Source of the DNA: Capillidium heterosporum
Taxonomy: Eukaryota > Entomophthoromycota > Entomophthoromycetes > Entomophthorales > Capillidiaceae
Length of the DNA stretch: 64,000 bases
Reading direction: 5' to 3'
Assembly (NCBI GenBank): GCA_016630905.1
Contig: WBMQ01000016.1
Coordinates: forward strand, 1 to 64,000
The translations under genes and the position numbers were made by a program. The number at the start of each line of letters is the position of its first letter. Positions within the stretch are counted from its first letter, which is position 1. Positions 47,015 through 57,325 of this stretch are shown here, piece by piece. Under the pieces are notes generated by a model. The model worked only from the letters and a program-made list of their open reading frames with translations. It made no database searches and was not told the DNA's origin.

Positions 47015-47444
47015 CTACTTGGACAGGTGCTCCAAACTGGGTTGGTTCTCCCAATCCCTACCATCATACTTGGATATCTCGAAATCCGCCAAGTCTAAGC
47101 CATCTAGGCATCTAAAGTTAACCTTATATCAAAAAATTAGTACTTCATTGTAATTCCAAAAAGAGACTTACCGAGTATCCGTCAGGATTAGATCTTGGGA
47201 TATAGTAAGGGCATATGCCACAGGTCTTACAGAAATAGTGCTGAGCTACACCGGTATTGAAAGTATAGGTGCTTATGGCGTCTTGGCCAGTTATCAAGTT
47301 CAAAGAAGTTTGGGGCACGATCAAATGTAAAAAACCCTTCTTGGTGCATATGGAACAGTTGCATTCAACAATGGTGGGTTTACTGGGAACTTGGATAGAG
47401 AACTGGATGGCTTGACAGTGGCAGCTACCTTTGTAGGTCAACAT
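47015..47444 (-). CDS. GFA/CENP-V domain zinc enzyme
   Basis: Two exons, 47444..47172 and 47122..47015, with a 49-nt intron; 126 aa. The zinc-binding pattern of the GFA fold is complete: GSCHC near residue 8, CNCSIC with K-rich follow-up, and YFCKTCGICPYY. The second exon supplies VNFRCLDGLDL and a closing WENQPSLEHLSK. Family members bind glutathione adducts (GFA) or are uncharacterised carbon-sulfur lyase-like proteins. The substrate cannot be told from sequence. The length is typical of stand-alone fungal GFA proteins. Confidence 0.92.
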
Positions 47445-47748
47445 CCTTTGTTTTTGTTAATTCAGTTGGAAATGACAAAGGTAAAAGGAATTCGTTGCAA
47501 GGTAATGTTTCGCTTAAATAGCTGAGTAGTTGTCATTAAAGTTGGATGAACGTATCATTTAGAAGAATATCTTATTAATTTTCATGTGACATGGGATTAT
47601 ATAGTGCGTAGTTGGTTTAGCTATACAGTTGAAGAAATCACGTATACTATGTATCCGTACTAGCTGATGTGAAAATAAAATCATATGGAAATGTATATTT
47701 ATAGCATCCAATCTAGTCTATCTTTATTTTAAAAACCAATAAACTAAA
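47445..47748. other. Spacer between the GFA gene and the orphan membrane gene
   Basis: About 300 bases containing the GFA promoter and the 3' end of the membrane-protein gene, both transcribed leftward. Nothing else. Confidence 0.5.
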
Positions 47749-49177
47749 CTAATACGATTGTGACTGTTGGAGTAACTTGACTAGTTCACTCTGTTCAGCC
47801 TCTTCTTTGTCGAGTGCCAAGTCGACGACAAAGTACTGGTGCAGCTGCTATGAACACTAACGCAAAGACGTTGCCATATAATGCAATCAAGACCAACCAA
47901 CTTGGGAAAACTAGGATAGGAGCCAGTAAGCTCGACGAGCCAGCAGAGATAGAGCTATCAAAATTAAGGTGTAGGAAAATGAAAGTGAGGGCTGCTGGTC
48001 GTAGAAGTAGTAGGGCGTAAGTAAACGTAAAGTTGGGTTCAGGTTGTGTTAGCCCTATTTACGGCGGGAGGAGCAGATGTATTCTAAACAAACTTGGTAA
48101 AATGGTATGAAAGCTCGTTACCTCTAGTTGGTTTTGGTCAGCTATAAGAGCTTGAAATCTATCCTCTAACTCAGGGTATTTGGCGAGTAAAATGTAGAAG
48201 ATAACTGCGACAACGATGGCCACATTTATCAAATAACGGAACAAAAAGTACAAAGAGGATAGGCAGAAGAACCTATGTAAATTTAAATTTTGAAAGTTGG
48301 GAAGATTAGTTACTTGGAGTTGGCCTTGAACAGATAGAAGGGATTGATCGATAGGTTTTGGGTAAAGCTAGCCAAGCAGGAGTGCATAAGGGAAAAAGTT
48401 GCCAGCAGGTAGAGTACCTAATAAGCTTTAGTAAAATTTTAGAAAAATAAATTACCAAGAAGGTAACTTGCGTCACGGTAACCGATTCCTCCAAATCGGA
48501 CAGCTGAGGTTGTACCATCTTGTAAGTCGAAGCAAGAAGCATACCAACTAGTACCAATGAATGGATAAGTTTGGCTTGAGGTGGGAAGACGTCGTCAAGT
48601 AGCTGGACTTCCAGGTGGAGGTAGCCAAAGTACAACAGGATCAAGCATACTAAGACAGTCCAGTACTAATAAAAGTCAATATCGTATTTACTTTATAAAA
48701 AATTACCATAACCAATCGGTTCTTCATAACTGGGCTCTCAACGGTAAACTGACCTACTTTTGCCAAGATAAAATTGAAAAATATGAGGGGCTCAATGACA
48801 ACGAACCCAACGAAAAACAAAATGTTACGGAAGATTGACGTCAAAATATTGACCAAAGGCATGAACTTAGTTAAAAATTTGACTAGGACTGTCAAATTGA
48901 GCTTGTGCAACCAGAATTTTACAGGTAAAAGGTAGAACGTTAACATGGCAACTAGGACACTCGCCAAGTCGATACTGGTGTTGAGTACAAAGTTGATAAG
49001 TGGTAGGTAGGATGTTAAGGTAGTGTAGATTAGAAGGAATTGGTTGTCGATTATGGTTTTGATAAAGTTGAGTAGGGCTTCGGGTAGGTAGGTCTCATCC
49101 TTCAAGAGAAAACTTAGGATCAGAAATAAAGTGTAGATGTTGGTCAATCTACCGAGGTTGAATATCTTGAGGAGCAT
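47749..49177 (-). CDS. Large polytopic membrane protein of unknown function with two apparent frameshifts
   Basis: Exons 49177..48707, 48665..48456, 48417..48314, 48272..48122 and 48083..47749. The last exon needs two single-base skips, after which the total is 422 aa. Eight or more hydrophobic helices are visible, for example IYTLFLILSFLL, VLVAMLTFYLLPV, ILFFVGFVVIEPLIFF, VLVCLILLYFGYL and VAIVVAVIFYILLA. Frame 0 stops at ACC TGA (about 48039). One base on, the next frame carries EPNFTFTYALLLL and more helices to about 47832. A second +1 there leads into FVVDLALDKEEAEQSELVK and the stop. 335 minus 2 is divisible by 3, supporting one long protein. The gene shares a 221-bp divergent promoter with PIG-U. 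Family not recognised. An ER membrane role is inferred from context only. Confidence 0.72.
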
Positions 49178-49398
49178 CGTCTACAAATATGCTATTAGTT
49201 GAATATGTTAAGTTTTTATCTGTTTCTAGTGAGCTTGATTTATTGAGAAAAGTGATCTTTAGAAACTTTATCGTTTGAACTGAGTCTCAGCTTTCAAGTT
49301 GGCAAATAAAAGTTGGTGTTCAAATCCAAGAGCTAAAGAAATTGAGGTTGTGTTTTCACGTCACCTACCTCTCCAACTCTACGAATTTGCAAATCGAC
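49178..49398. promoter_or_regulatory. Divergent promoter of the orphan membrane gene and PIG-U
   Basis: 221 bases separate the two ATGs, so the genes must share or abut promoters. No clear TATA box was seen. Confidence 0.5.
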
Positions 49399-50942
49399 AT
49401 GAGCCTAAAGGGTAAGGTGAGCAAGTGGTTCGAAATTATCGAACCCTACGTCTACGACAACACTGGCAAGTTGTCATTTACAACCCACTACTTCATAAGC
49501 CTCCTAGTCAAGTTTTTCATTATTGAGCTGCTACCGGACAATTGGTTACTTTACCTGCAACAAAATCCAATTTTTACGACCCCGTTAAACGACTACAAGT
49601 CACGTAACTATATATACTTATAACTAGCTTACTCACTTTTTCTTTTATGTTCATTTAGTTAAAGAGGGGCTATTCTTGTTGAATTCGGGCTCTCCATTGA
49701 GCGCTTTCCATATCACCCAGGTACTTTCATCTATTCCACTTTATTTTTACCTTGTTATCGGTAGTCTCCATTCGTGCTAGCAATATTTAACTTACTCCCA
49801 AGTAAACCCAACTACATCTACTACACCCTGCTAGCAGTCGAGTACATGATGGTGTGGTATTTGTTTAGTTGCGCTTTTAAACTGCAACATCACTTCCAAA
49901 CCAGCCCACTCAAGCTGAACTTCGACCCAAGGTGGATGCTGTGGTTCTACCTCTATAACCCACTGTCTATACTCAATTTAATAAGTTTGAATACCAGTTT
50001 AGTCTACATGGCAATTGTCGTCGTTGCCATTCAGCGTGCCGTCTATGGGGACTACATGGGGGTAACAATACACATAGCACTTATGGTTTTTATACGAGGG
50101 CCCTTACTCATTCCGCTGGCTCTACCTTTGCTTTTGATTGCGCTGGGTCCCGAGTTCAGTACCGACTTGACGGTGCCTACCTTTGTGTGTACGGTGGCGT
50201 TAGCGTTCTTTTCGGCCATCTTGATCTTTGTCGGATACTTGATAACTGGTAATGTCGAATCGGTCTACGCCCCCTTCTTGGAAAAGTAGTTTCTTTTACA
50301 TTTATCAATACTGAGTTTTTTCTATTTAGCTTCTACGCGACCGACCTGACCCCTAACCTAGGGTTAAGCTGGTATCTGATGGTGGAGATGTTCCAGCCCT
50401 TCAAGCTGTACTTTAAATCGCTGTTTCTATATCTACCTTCGATCTTAGTTCTCCCTTTAACTTACCGATTCTGGTAATGTTTGAAAGCTTTCCTATTTTA
50501 ACATGATTTTTTCTAGGAAGGAGCCTTACCTAGTGTTCGTCATCCAGTTAGGGGCTACCTGCGTCTTCCACCCTTACCCTACTTCCACTGACCTAATGCT
50601 CTTCTTGATATTCCTGATCCCCTTTTACGACCTAAAGCGATGTAAGTTGCAATTTCATTTGATACAGCCTGTGGTGCATACGGTTACTAACTTCTATCCA
50701 TAGTCACCCCATCCATCAACAGTATTCTGGTGGGACTTGTATGCGTACTGCTGGCCCTTCCCATAGCTTGGTTCAGCTGGATCGTCTTCAATGTGGCCAA
50801 CGCCAACATGTTTTACTTTAGTAACCTGATTTACGCCTTCCTCGTCCTGCAACTCATAAATCGGCTGATCCAATCCTACCGCCAAGCTGACACTTTGACT
50901 CGGGAGAAGATGTTGGAGGGCAAACTGCTGCAACTGCGGTAG
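49399..50942 (+). CDS. GAB1: GPI transamidase subunit PIG-U/GAB1
   Basis: Six exons, 49399..49603, 49659..49720, 49765..50285, 50330..50473, 50517..50641 and 50704..50942, give 431 aa. All splice phases agree. It is multi-spanning throughout. The signature block DLTPNLGLSWYLMVEMF with PFKLYFKSLF is diagnostic for PIG-U/CDC91L1. NVESVYAPF before it and EPYLVFVIQLGATCVFHPYPT after it also match. The protein belongs to the ER transamidase complex (with GPI8, GAA1, GPI16 and GPI17) that attaches GPI anchors. An intron ends right before SPFVLAIFNLLPS. The first donor is the GTAACT after AAGTCAC at 49604, since the earlier GTCACG would break frame. Confidence 0.93.
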
Positions 50943-51839
50943 GTCCTCACTTTTAAAAAGCATGTTGGTACATGGATCTCTACTTTGTATTTCTTTTTTT
51001 AAGTTGGATTTTCAGTAGTATCTACCATAAATATTCGTTCCAAGTTCAAAGTATTCCATGCATTATATTTTAGTTTCCTGTAACTTAAGTTTTGTTAATT
51101 TTAATTTGATTCCAAATGCGGCTAAGGTATTTTTGAAGGCTATTCTTTCAGTTTTCATAAAAGTATATATTATATTGTATTTCACAACGTTTGCCATATT
51201 GGTATTGCATATACCTTATTTCATCTAAGCATATCCTTTTTAGATGTAACATTTCCAACATGTTGGAAAGTTTAATCCATAATTCAAAGGTAAACTGCCA
51301 CTCTTAACCATGCCTTTAGATGTTCTCAAATCATATTTTTAAACGTACATAATACCCTTATAGATCTCTTTTACTCTTATTATTTCTATTTATATCTTTG
51401 AAGTCGAAATCAAATCTCTTATCCAATAAAGCATATATCCGAAATGAAAAGGCAAGCTGATCTTAAGTGAAGGGATAGTTGGAAACATTAGGCCTGATAA
51501 AGCTTTGTTTAGCATTTAAGCTATACATTGGTTATGATATAGCCTTCCTCTATATGTGAAGAGTTCTTTTATAAGAATACTAAATCGACAACCATCTTTT
51601 ATGGAAACAATTGTTTTTCATGAGTAACAAAAAGGTAGGATAGGTGTACTTTAAACAAATATATACATTTACATACAGGAAAATAATGCTATTTGCTTCA
51701 TTTCCAATTTAGAAAACCACAATTAAACTTGGCATTTCTAACTTTACATTCAAGTGCTCAGTTACTGTACACCATAACTTTTACCAAATACAACTGCAGT
51801 ATTACAAAACTATATTCAAAAAATTTATTAATTAGTATA
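50943..51839. other. Intergenic, AT-rich
   Basis: Convergent 3' regions of PIG-U and the secreted Cys-rich gene. No gene seen. Confidence 0.5.
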
Positions 51840-52496
51840 CTAGTAGTTGCAATACGATTTCAAAGCACTGAAGAAAGCTGGCGAGTTTTTAAAAGACCAG
51901 TAGTACAAGGTCGGTTCTTCGTTGGGGGCTTTGAGGGCGTCATACATGTCCTTGCTACACGAGGAACAGATCTTTGATTTGACATAGGTCTCCTTAGATT
52001 GACCAGGTGGGATGATTTCGAATTCCAAATTGGCGATGGTATCGTGGGCCTTGTGGAAGAGATCTAAGCAGTAGGAGTCGTGGCTGTTGCCGTTATCATG
52101 CTTAGAGCAGGCAATAGTGTTGATGTTGGATCTAGACCATCGGTAATAGGTATGTACCCTTTCAAAGGAATTTGAATTTGCACCTCCAGAGCTCGAGAAT
52201 GTAACTTGGTTCTGAGGACCGTTGGTGGCATCGTCCTTGCAGGCGTCGGCAATCTTCTTGCTGGCCTTGGTTGTGATATCCAAGCATTTATCCGAGCACA
52301 CTTTACCAACTGTACTGAAAAATAAAGTTGACAGTGGGTAGCAGGTCTTCAGATCGGGAAAATCAACGTCGATGTTAGTGGCCGCTTTGATACAATCTTC
52401 ACTTTGGCCTTGGAAGAAAGTTAGGTCGACAAAACCGGCCAACGTGTAGTTGATAGTTAGAGTGCTGTAGGCTAAGTTTACTATGCTGAATTTCAT
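51840..52496 (-). CDS. Secreted cysteine-rich protein, unknown function (218 aa)
   Basis: A single exon with ATG 52496. The N-terminus MKFSIVNLAYSTLTINYTLAG looks like a signal peptide with moderate hydrophobicity. The mature part holds ten cysteines, an even number suited to disulfides: DLKTCYPLSTL, GKVCSDKCLD, ADACKDD, KICSSCSKDMYD and the final SYCNY. A Ser/Gly/Asn-rich linker lies in the middle (SSSGGANSNSFER). No catalytic motif is visible. Such proteins occur in large families in early-diverging fungi, and an extracellular or effector-like role is only inferred. It lies beside the second tyrosinase gene, also secreted and on the same strand. Confidence 0.75.
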   Translation of the reverse strand: MKFSIVNLAYSTLTINYTLAGFVDLTFFQGQSEDCIKAATNIDVDFPDLKTCYPLSTLFFSTVGKVCSDKCLDITTKASKKIADACKDDATNGPQNQVTFSSSGGANSNSFERVHTYYRWSRSNINTIACSKHDNGNSHDSYCLDLFHKAHDTIANLEFEIIPPGQSKETYVKSKICSSCSKDMYDALKAPNEEPTLYYWSFKNSPAFFSALKSYCNY

Positions 52497-53440
52497 ACTT
52501 AAAGTTGGTGTAAAAGTAAATAAAGGCTTGACAGGCAGTATTTATACTTTTGGGCAACATTGGTTAACTTGATTGTAAACACCACCTTACACTGGCACCC
52601 CCAAACCGATTGAGTTTAGCTTCCCCTTACTAAACGGTCTTCAATCACCCAAAATTTAATTAACTCGGCTAAAACAGCGCATTATTTGTTGACATTGGCT
52701 GAATTCTAAAACAAAAAAGCTTTAGGTGGGTAGAATAGGAGTTTTGATACTACGGTTATGTTTTAGTGGTAGCTGATTTTTCTAGAACTAGACAATAGTA
52801 TATTAAGGATACTTTAAATTAAATGGTATTGTATATTTACTCCTATACACCCTATTACAACATTCATACCAGGCTTTATATTGTATAGCTGTGTCGAGAA
52901 AATGTACAATTATGATCCTTGGACTCAACTTTATATTCTTCTCAAAATTCGATCTGAAGCTTGATACATTTGTACTTTTTAAATAGTTTTTGGCAAGTGT
53001 TAGATTTTCTGTACGAAATAGTACTTTAATGCACAGTTGTCTAATTTAAATTGGTATAGTTTTGAAAATTTGTACCAGTTGATTTTCCAAATACTTATCC
53101 CATGTTTGAAGATATCAATAGCATATTTACCCAAACCACCTCTAATATAATCACTGCAGATATATATAGTTTTCAGCCAATTTTACATTCGTTCATCCCA
53201 TATTAATTAAAATGATAAAAATCAGCTACCCTACCTCAAAGTGATACTTATAAGCTACTTTAAATATCACTCATTTAAAACTCTATACTACATAACAAAA
53301 GCACATATTTAAAGAATACTAAAAAATATCATAGTTGTATTGAAGTAGAATTTAATGATGAAAAATGCAATTGTAAACTAGTGTATACGGTAATTATGTG
53401 ATGCAGTACGAATAAGAGCTCGATGGATGATTCCATAAAG
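52497..53440. other. Intergenic, AT-rich
   Basis: Promoter of the secreted protein and 3' flank of the tyrosinase gene. No gene seen. Confidence 0.5.
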
Positions 53441-55009
53441 TTACAACAAAGTATCGGCCAACTTGATAACGGTAACCTTGGTAATAGGTACTGCCTTCAA
53501 AGTTTCGCCAGGTACGACAGTATCGATGACATGGATGATGGAATCGACCGCCTTCAACAACCCATTGACACCTAGGGCATAAGGAGACTTGTAGCCTGAA
53601 TCGTTGAGGGTCTCCACTTTCTTATCGGTCTTAGCTTCCTGCTTTCGGATTTCCGACTTGTTAAAGCCCATCATCTCAATAAAGGCGTCGCTTAGAGGTC
53701 TAGGTTTCCGCAAGTGATCCATGTCTTTACGATCGAATGGACCAGGGGTAACGACCTTGTTCTTGGCGAGCTCCGCCTCCTTTTGAGAACTGTCTTTCTT
53801 GTTTACCTTCTTAGTCTCAGTGGATTTGGTAGCAGCCTTTTGGACAGTAGATGTAGTTTGAACTTGTTTAGTTTCCTGCTTGGCTTCCGAAATCCCGACT
53901 AAATTCTCAACTAGACCACCTAGTACCGGGTAGGATCTTCGTTCGTTCCTGCGACCACCCCTACGTCTCCGTGGTGGAGTTACACCGTCCGAGTAGGTGT
54001 AGCAGTACTCAGCGCGCACGTTCAAAGTTGCACCCACTGGCTTCCCAAAGGGAGTGAGTTCATCATCGAGATCGGCTTCGCGACCGTTGGTAGTCGTGCC
54101 ACCGAAGCTCATCATGTTTCTGCGTTCCTTTGCTTGCCAGTCATAGTACAGTTTGTCGACCATGGCATGATGAAGATAGAATAACGGGTCGTTACAACTG
54201 CCCATACTTGCCATGTCGCCGCCAATGTTGTTGTGCACGTTACCGTGGGGTGGACCTTCGATAGCTTGACGGAATGAGTCGTAGTTCTCATGGTCGTCCA
54301 AAGTTTCACTCAATAATTCGGGCGAATAAAAGGCACCCAAGACTTCGCCACCATCAAAGGATCTTCCAAGACAATGTGGTTGCGGGTACTCACTCTGCCA
54401 GTTACGATAAGCCGAATTGGTTATACACCTACCACCTTGCGTTCCAAAGTACTTGGGGGTAAATATCTGACTACGTTCAGGGGCTTGCGAATCGAGAGAC
54501 CAGTCCCAGTAGGGTAAAGCCAGGTTAGGGTTCAACCTGCGTAACTCCTGCTCGAAGCGGTAGATGAATTCACGGTGCCAGACCAAAAAGTAAGGGGTCG
54601 AGTGGGCGAAGGGTACGTTGTCCAAGTGGACCTTACAGAACTCGTCGTAGACGCCGTTGTCCTTCAGGCCGTTGAAGGCCTCGTGCAGCTGTCGAAGCTC
54701 CGAGTCGGAAAGCTCTCTTATCTCCTTACGAATTACTGGTTTGGTACAGCCACCTCGGTTATTGCCACGCTCCTCACGATCCCTACTGTTTCTTCTACCT
54801 CCCGAGCTGTCTTCGTCGCTGCGCGAGGGTCGTGATGGCCTCTCGTTTCGGTTCATCGATCGACTGTTCGACCTGGAAGGCCTAGATCGAGAGCTAGATC
54901 TAGATCTTTCCCGATCTCTTTCTCGATCCCGGTTCCGTCTTTGACTTTCGACGTAGTTGATGAGAAGCAGTGCCGTCAGTAGTAATGTTAAAAATGTACG
55001 GAACTTCAT
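53441..55009 (-). CDS. Second secreted tyrosinase, with an R/S/D-rich N-terminal linker
   Basis: A single exon, 522 aa. Residues 1-22 form a signal peptide (LTLLLTALLLINYVES). Residues about 23-88 are an unusual low-complexity R/S/N/D/E linker (RDRERDRERSRSSSRSRPSR...). The catalytic domain follows: copper-A with HLDNVPFAHSTPYFLVWHREF, then LPYWDWSLDSQ. Copper-B reads PPHGNVHNNIGGDM followed by NDPLFYLHHAMVDKLYYDWQ, all histidines present. ALPYWDW and GRSFDGG match fungal and animal tyrosinases. The C-terminal 170 residues are a K/T/E-rich tail that may be cleaved, as in other fungal tyrosinases. It shares KEIRELS with the 816-2097 paralogue but has no intron and an intact GGDM motif. Confidence 0.95.
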   Translation of the reverse strand: MKFRTFLTLLLTALLLINYVESQRRNRDRERDRERSRSSSRSRPSRSNSRSMNRNERPSRPSRSDEDSSGGRRNSRDREERGNNRGGCTKPVIRKEIRELSDSELRQLHEAFNGLKDNGVYDEFCKVHLDNVPFAHSTPYFLVWHREFIYRFEQELRRLNPNLALPYWDWSLDSQAPERSQIFTPKYFGTQGGRCITNSAYRNWQSEYPQPHCLGRSFDGGEVLGAFYSPELLSETLDDHENYDSFRQAIEGPPHGNVHNNIGGDMASMGSCNDPLFYLHHAMVDKLYYDWQAKERRNMMSFGGTTTNGREADLDDELTPFGKPVGATLNVRAEYCYTYSDGVTPPRRRRGGRRNERRSYPVLGGLVENLVGISEAKQETKQVQTTSTVQKAATKSTETKKVNKKDSSQKEAELAKNKVVTPGPFDRKDMDHLRKPRPLSDAFIEMMGFNKSEIRKQEAKTDKKVETLNDSGYKSPYALGVNGLLKAVDSIIHVIDTVVPGETLKAVPITKVTVIKLADTLL

Positions 55010-56285
55010 ATCAGGTGCAATAGCCTACTAAAAGATATAGTCTGTAACGTGTCGTATGTTGAAATTGGGAGTAAGTGCACTCGAATCTATCTCGATTAGG
55101 TAAGGTAGTAAAGTATCTAGTAAAAATTCAACTAAATGGGTAGGAACGAGAGGTAGTATCCCATTTACTTATAGCAAAGCAAAATAATATCGGTTGCGAT
55201 TTGTTGAACCTTTTTGCTGTTACGCTAAACTTTAGCTTACAAAACTTCCTAACTGTAAATAGATTTTTTACTGGACTTATACCTTTGTTTGGAATCATAG
55301 AGACAAATATTCCTTGGAACCGATTTCAACGGCTCAAATACTGGCGAATGGCTTGAGATTCTACCCAGACGGTTGGTACTAAAGTTCGAATCGAAACTAG
55401 AGGCAATGAATTTTCATATGTAAACAAATATTTTAGTTTTATAGCAAGGCTACCTTGGGTCGAAGTGTTAGCGGAGAAATTTAGTATAGTGCAACTTTGA
55501 AGCCTAAAGCTTTGTTGCCTTTAAAGAACCTGTGAATCTTGGGCTTCTCATATTAAACCATATATAAGTTGAAGGTTGTAGAAGTTGGCATACGGTGAGA
55601 TATAATGGTTTTATAAAGCAAAAAATACTATATAAAAGACTAATGACATATAGTGATAAAATAGTATATATACCGAAAGCTTGGTTCTTATTTCAGCTCC
55701 CTAATTGTATCTTGGTTCTGAGCCTAGAATGCAAAACCAGTACAGTGAAGCAAGACATAATATGGTTATTTGAGCTACAGCTTTGTCTTGCCCAATATTA
55801 GCAATTAGAAGCCTCTTATTAAACATTAAATATCAGAGAAAGATAACTTTAAGCTCTAATTAATTTCAAATATGAATACTCAATACTATGTGACTTTTAA
55901 GCAAACTTAAACAGTATTGTTTGATTTATCAGAGTATAAAAAGTAAACAATGCAAATACATTTCAAATAATCTAACTATTTAGCATCAGTCTAGATTTGT
56001 TACATTTAATATGTACACCAGTAAAGCTATGCTGAGATTCATAACACTTAATTTGAAATCTAGTATCTTTATTGAGCTAACAGATCGAAAAATCTTCAAA
56101 GCTGTTTGAAAGTCGAGCTAGAAGTTGGATTGGAAGCTAAAGGATTGTACAGCTTACCGTTCAACTAGATGTGCTCGGAAGCGTTGTTTACGAAAAGTTC
56201 TTGAGGATAATTAGTTCAGATTCAAGCTTCAAAACCAGAAGATTACCGAAAGTAATAGCTATCAAGATAGGGTTGAAATACTGCT
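55010..56285. other. Intergenic, AT-rich
   Basis: Tyrosinase promoter plus AT-rich DNA. Short frames only. Confidence 0.5.
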
Positions 56286-56591
56286 TCAGCTTTTTTGATA
56301 GTTCATCAGAGCAAAAGATGAAGGTGATCTTGGGGGCACTTCAAGCTGAATAAACTCGAGGCTGAGTTGAGATGAAGTAAAAATAGTACTGTTCAACTTC
56401 AGGTCTACACCAAATCTTAAACTTCTGACACTAAGCCGGATTCCGGAATCTGTAAAGCACTTCAGAAGCCTATTTTCATTCAAGGTGCTGTAGCTCAAAC
56501 TAACTATGTTGACAAGTTTTAAAAGCTTCTTTAATCTATAGGTTACATATCTAAACCCAAGCACAAATAAAAGTGATTTTAAATTAAGCAA
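56286..56591 (-). pseudogene. Possible LRR-protein fragment
   Basis: A 101-codon minus-strand frame with leucine spacing resembling the LRR gene at 57326-58918 (SLRFGVDLKLNSTIF, LSLEFIQLEVP). It may be a truncated copy of that gene family. No start or full domain was found and the match is weak. Confidence 0.25.
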
Positions 56592-57325
56592 GTTCTCTTT
56601 AAGGTCTTAGAGTAAGTTGTGATGTGCCCAAAGAAATAAACATTTCTTTACAAGTTTAGCTGTAAATAACTATTTAGTATAGTGAGATAGAGTAGCTTGA
56701 GCTTTTAATAGTGAAGCTTGTTATTGGAAATCAAAGTACAAATTCCAAAAGGTAAAATAAAAGTGTAGAGACTAGCCATGGCATTCGTACAGCACCATCA
56801 CATTTGACTGGATGCTGGTCAGATTGCCGAGTTAACGAAGCTTAACTATTACTACCCAATATAAAGCATTATTTTGCATATATATCACAAATATTTTAAT
56901 CAATGATTTGTTAATATAAAATTAACATAGTATAACATTGTTGATATATATGTTACTCCCTCTGTTTCAAATTACATTTACAATTTCCATGAGCAAAATC
57001 TAATGAAGTTGTAGGTGTGATTCGGAGTAGAGGAAGTAGCTATCTAATAGAATATCAAGTTACTAGAAGTACAGGTATTAGTTTATTTACTTATCTTTTA
57101 CTACAATGTATTTGAAGTAACAAAGGCTCAAAGTAGATGATAAGGCTGGTATTTAACTTATAGCTATATTGAATCATCATCAATGCATTGTTTTATTTTT
57201 TAATAAGTTCGATTGAAAGAACTATGGGTTTATTTTGAATGGGCACTAGGTAAATTTCCTACTTTAGCAACAGGAGAAGGTAAGACTACTCTGATCTATA
57301 TTGATGTATTTCTAGTCCTTCCAAC
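56592..57325. other. Intergenic with a MITE-like segment
   Basis: AT-rich. The short segment at 56954-57038 is listed separately. The right end is the LRR gene 3' flank. Confidence 0.45.
56954..57038. mobile_element. Possible Stowaway-like MITE (85 bp)
   Basis: The left end TACTCCCTCTGTTTCAAATT closely resembles the terminal repeat of Tc1/mariner-derived Stowaway MITEs. The right end, reverse-complemented, reads TACTTCCTCTACTCCG, giving an imperfect inverted repeat of about 11 bp. TA dinucleotides lie at both borders as expected of a TA target duplication. Only one copy is visible here, so this rests on end similarity alone. Confidence 0.3.

Noticed and set aside
47814-48020. 68-codon plus-strand frame
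   Set aside because: It lies antisense to the last exon of the membrane-protein gene, which explains its composition.
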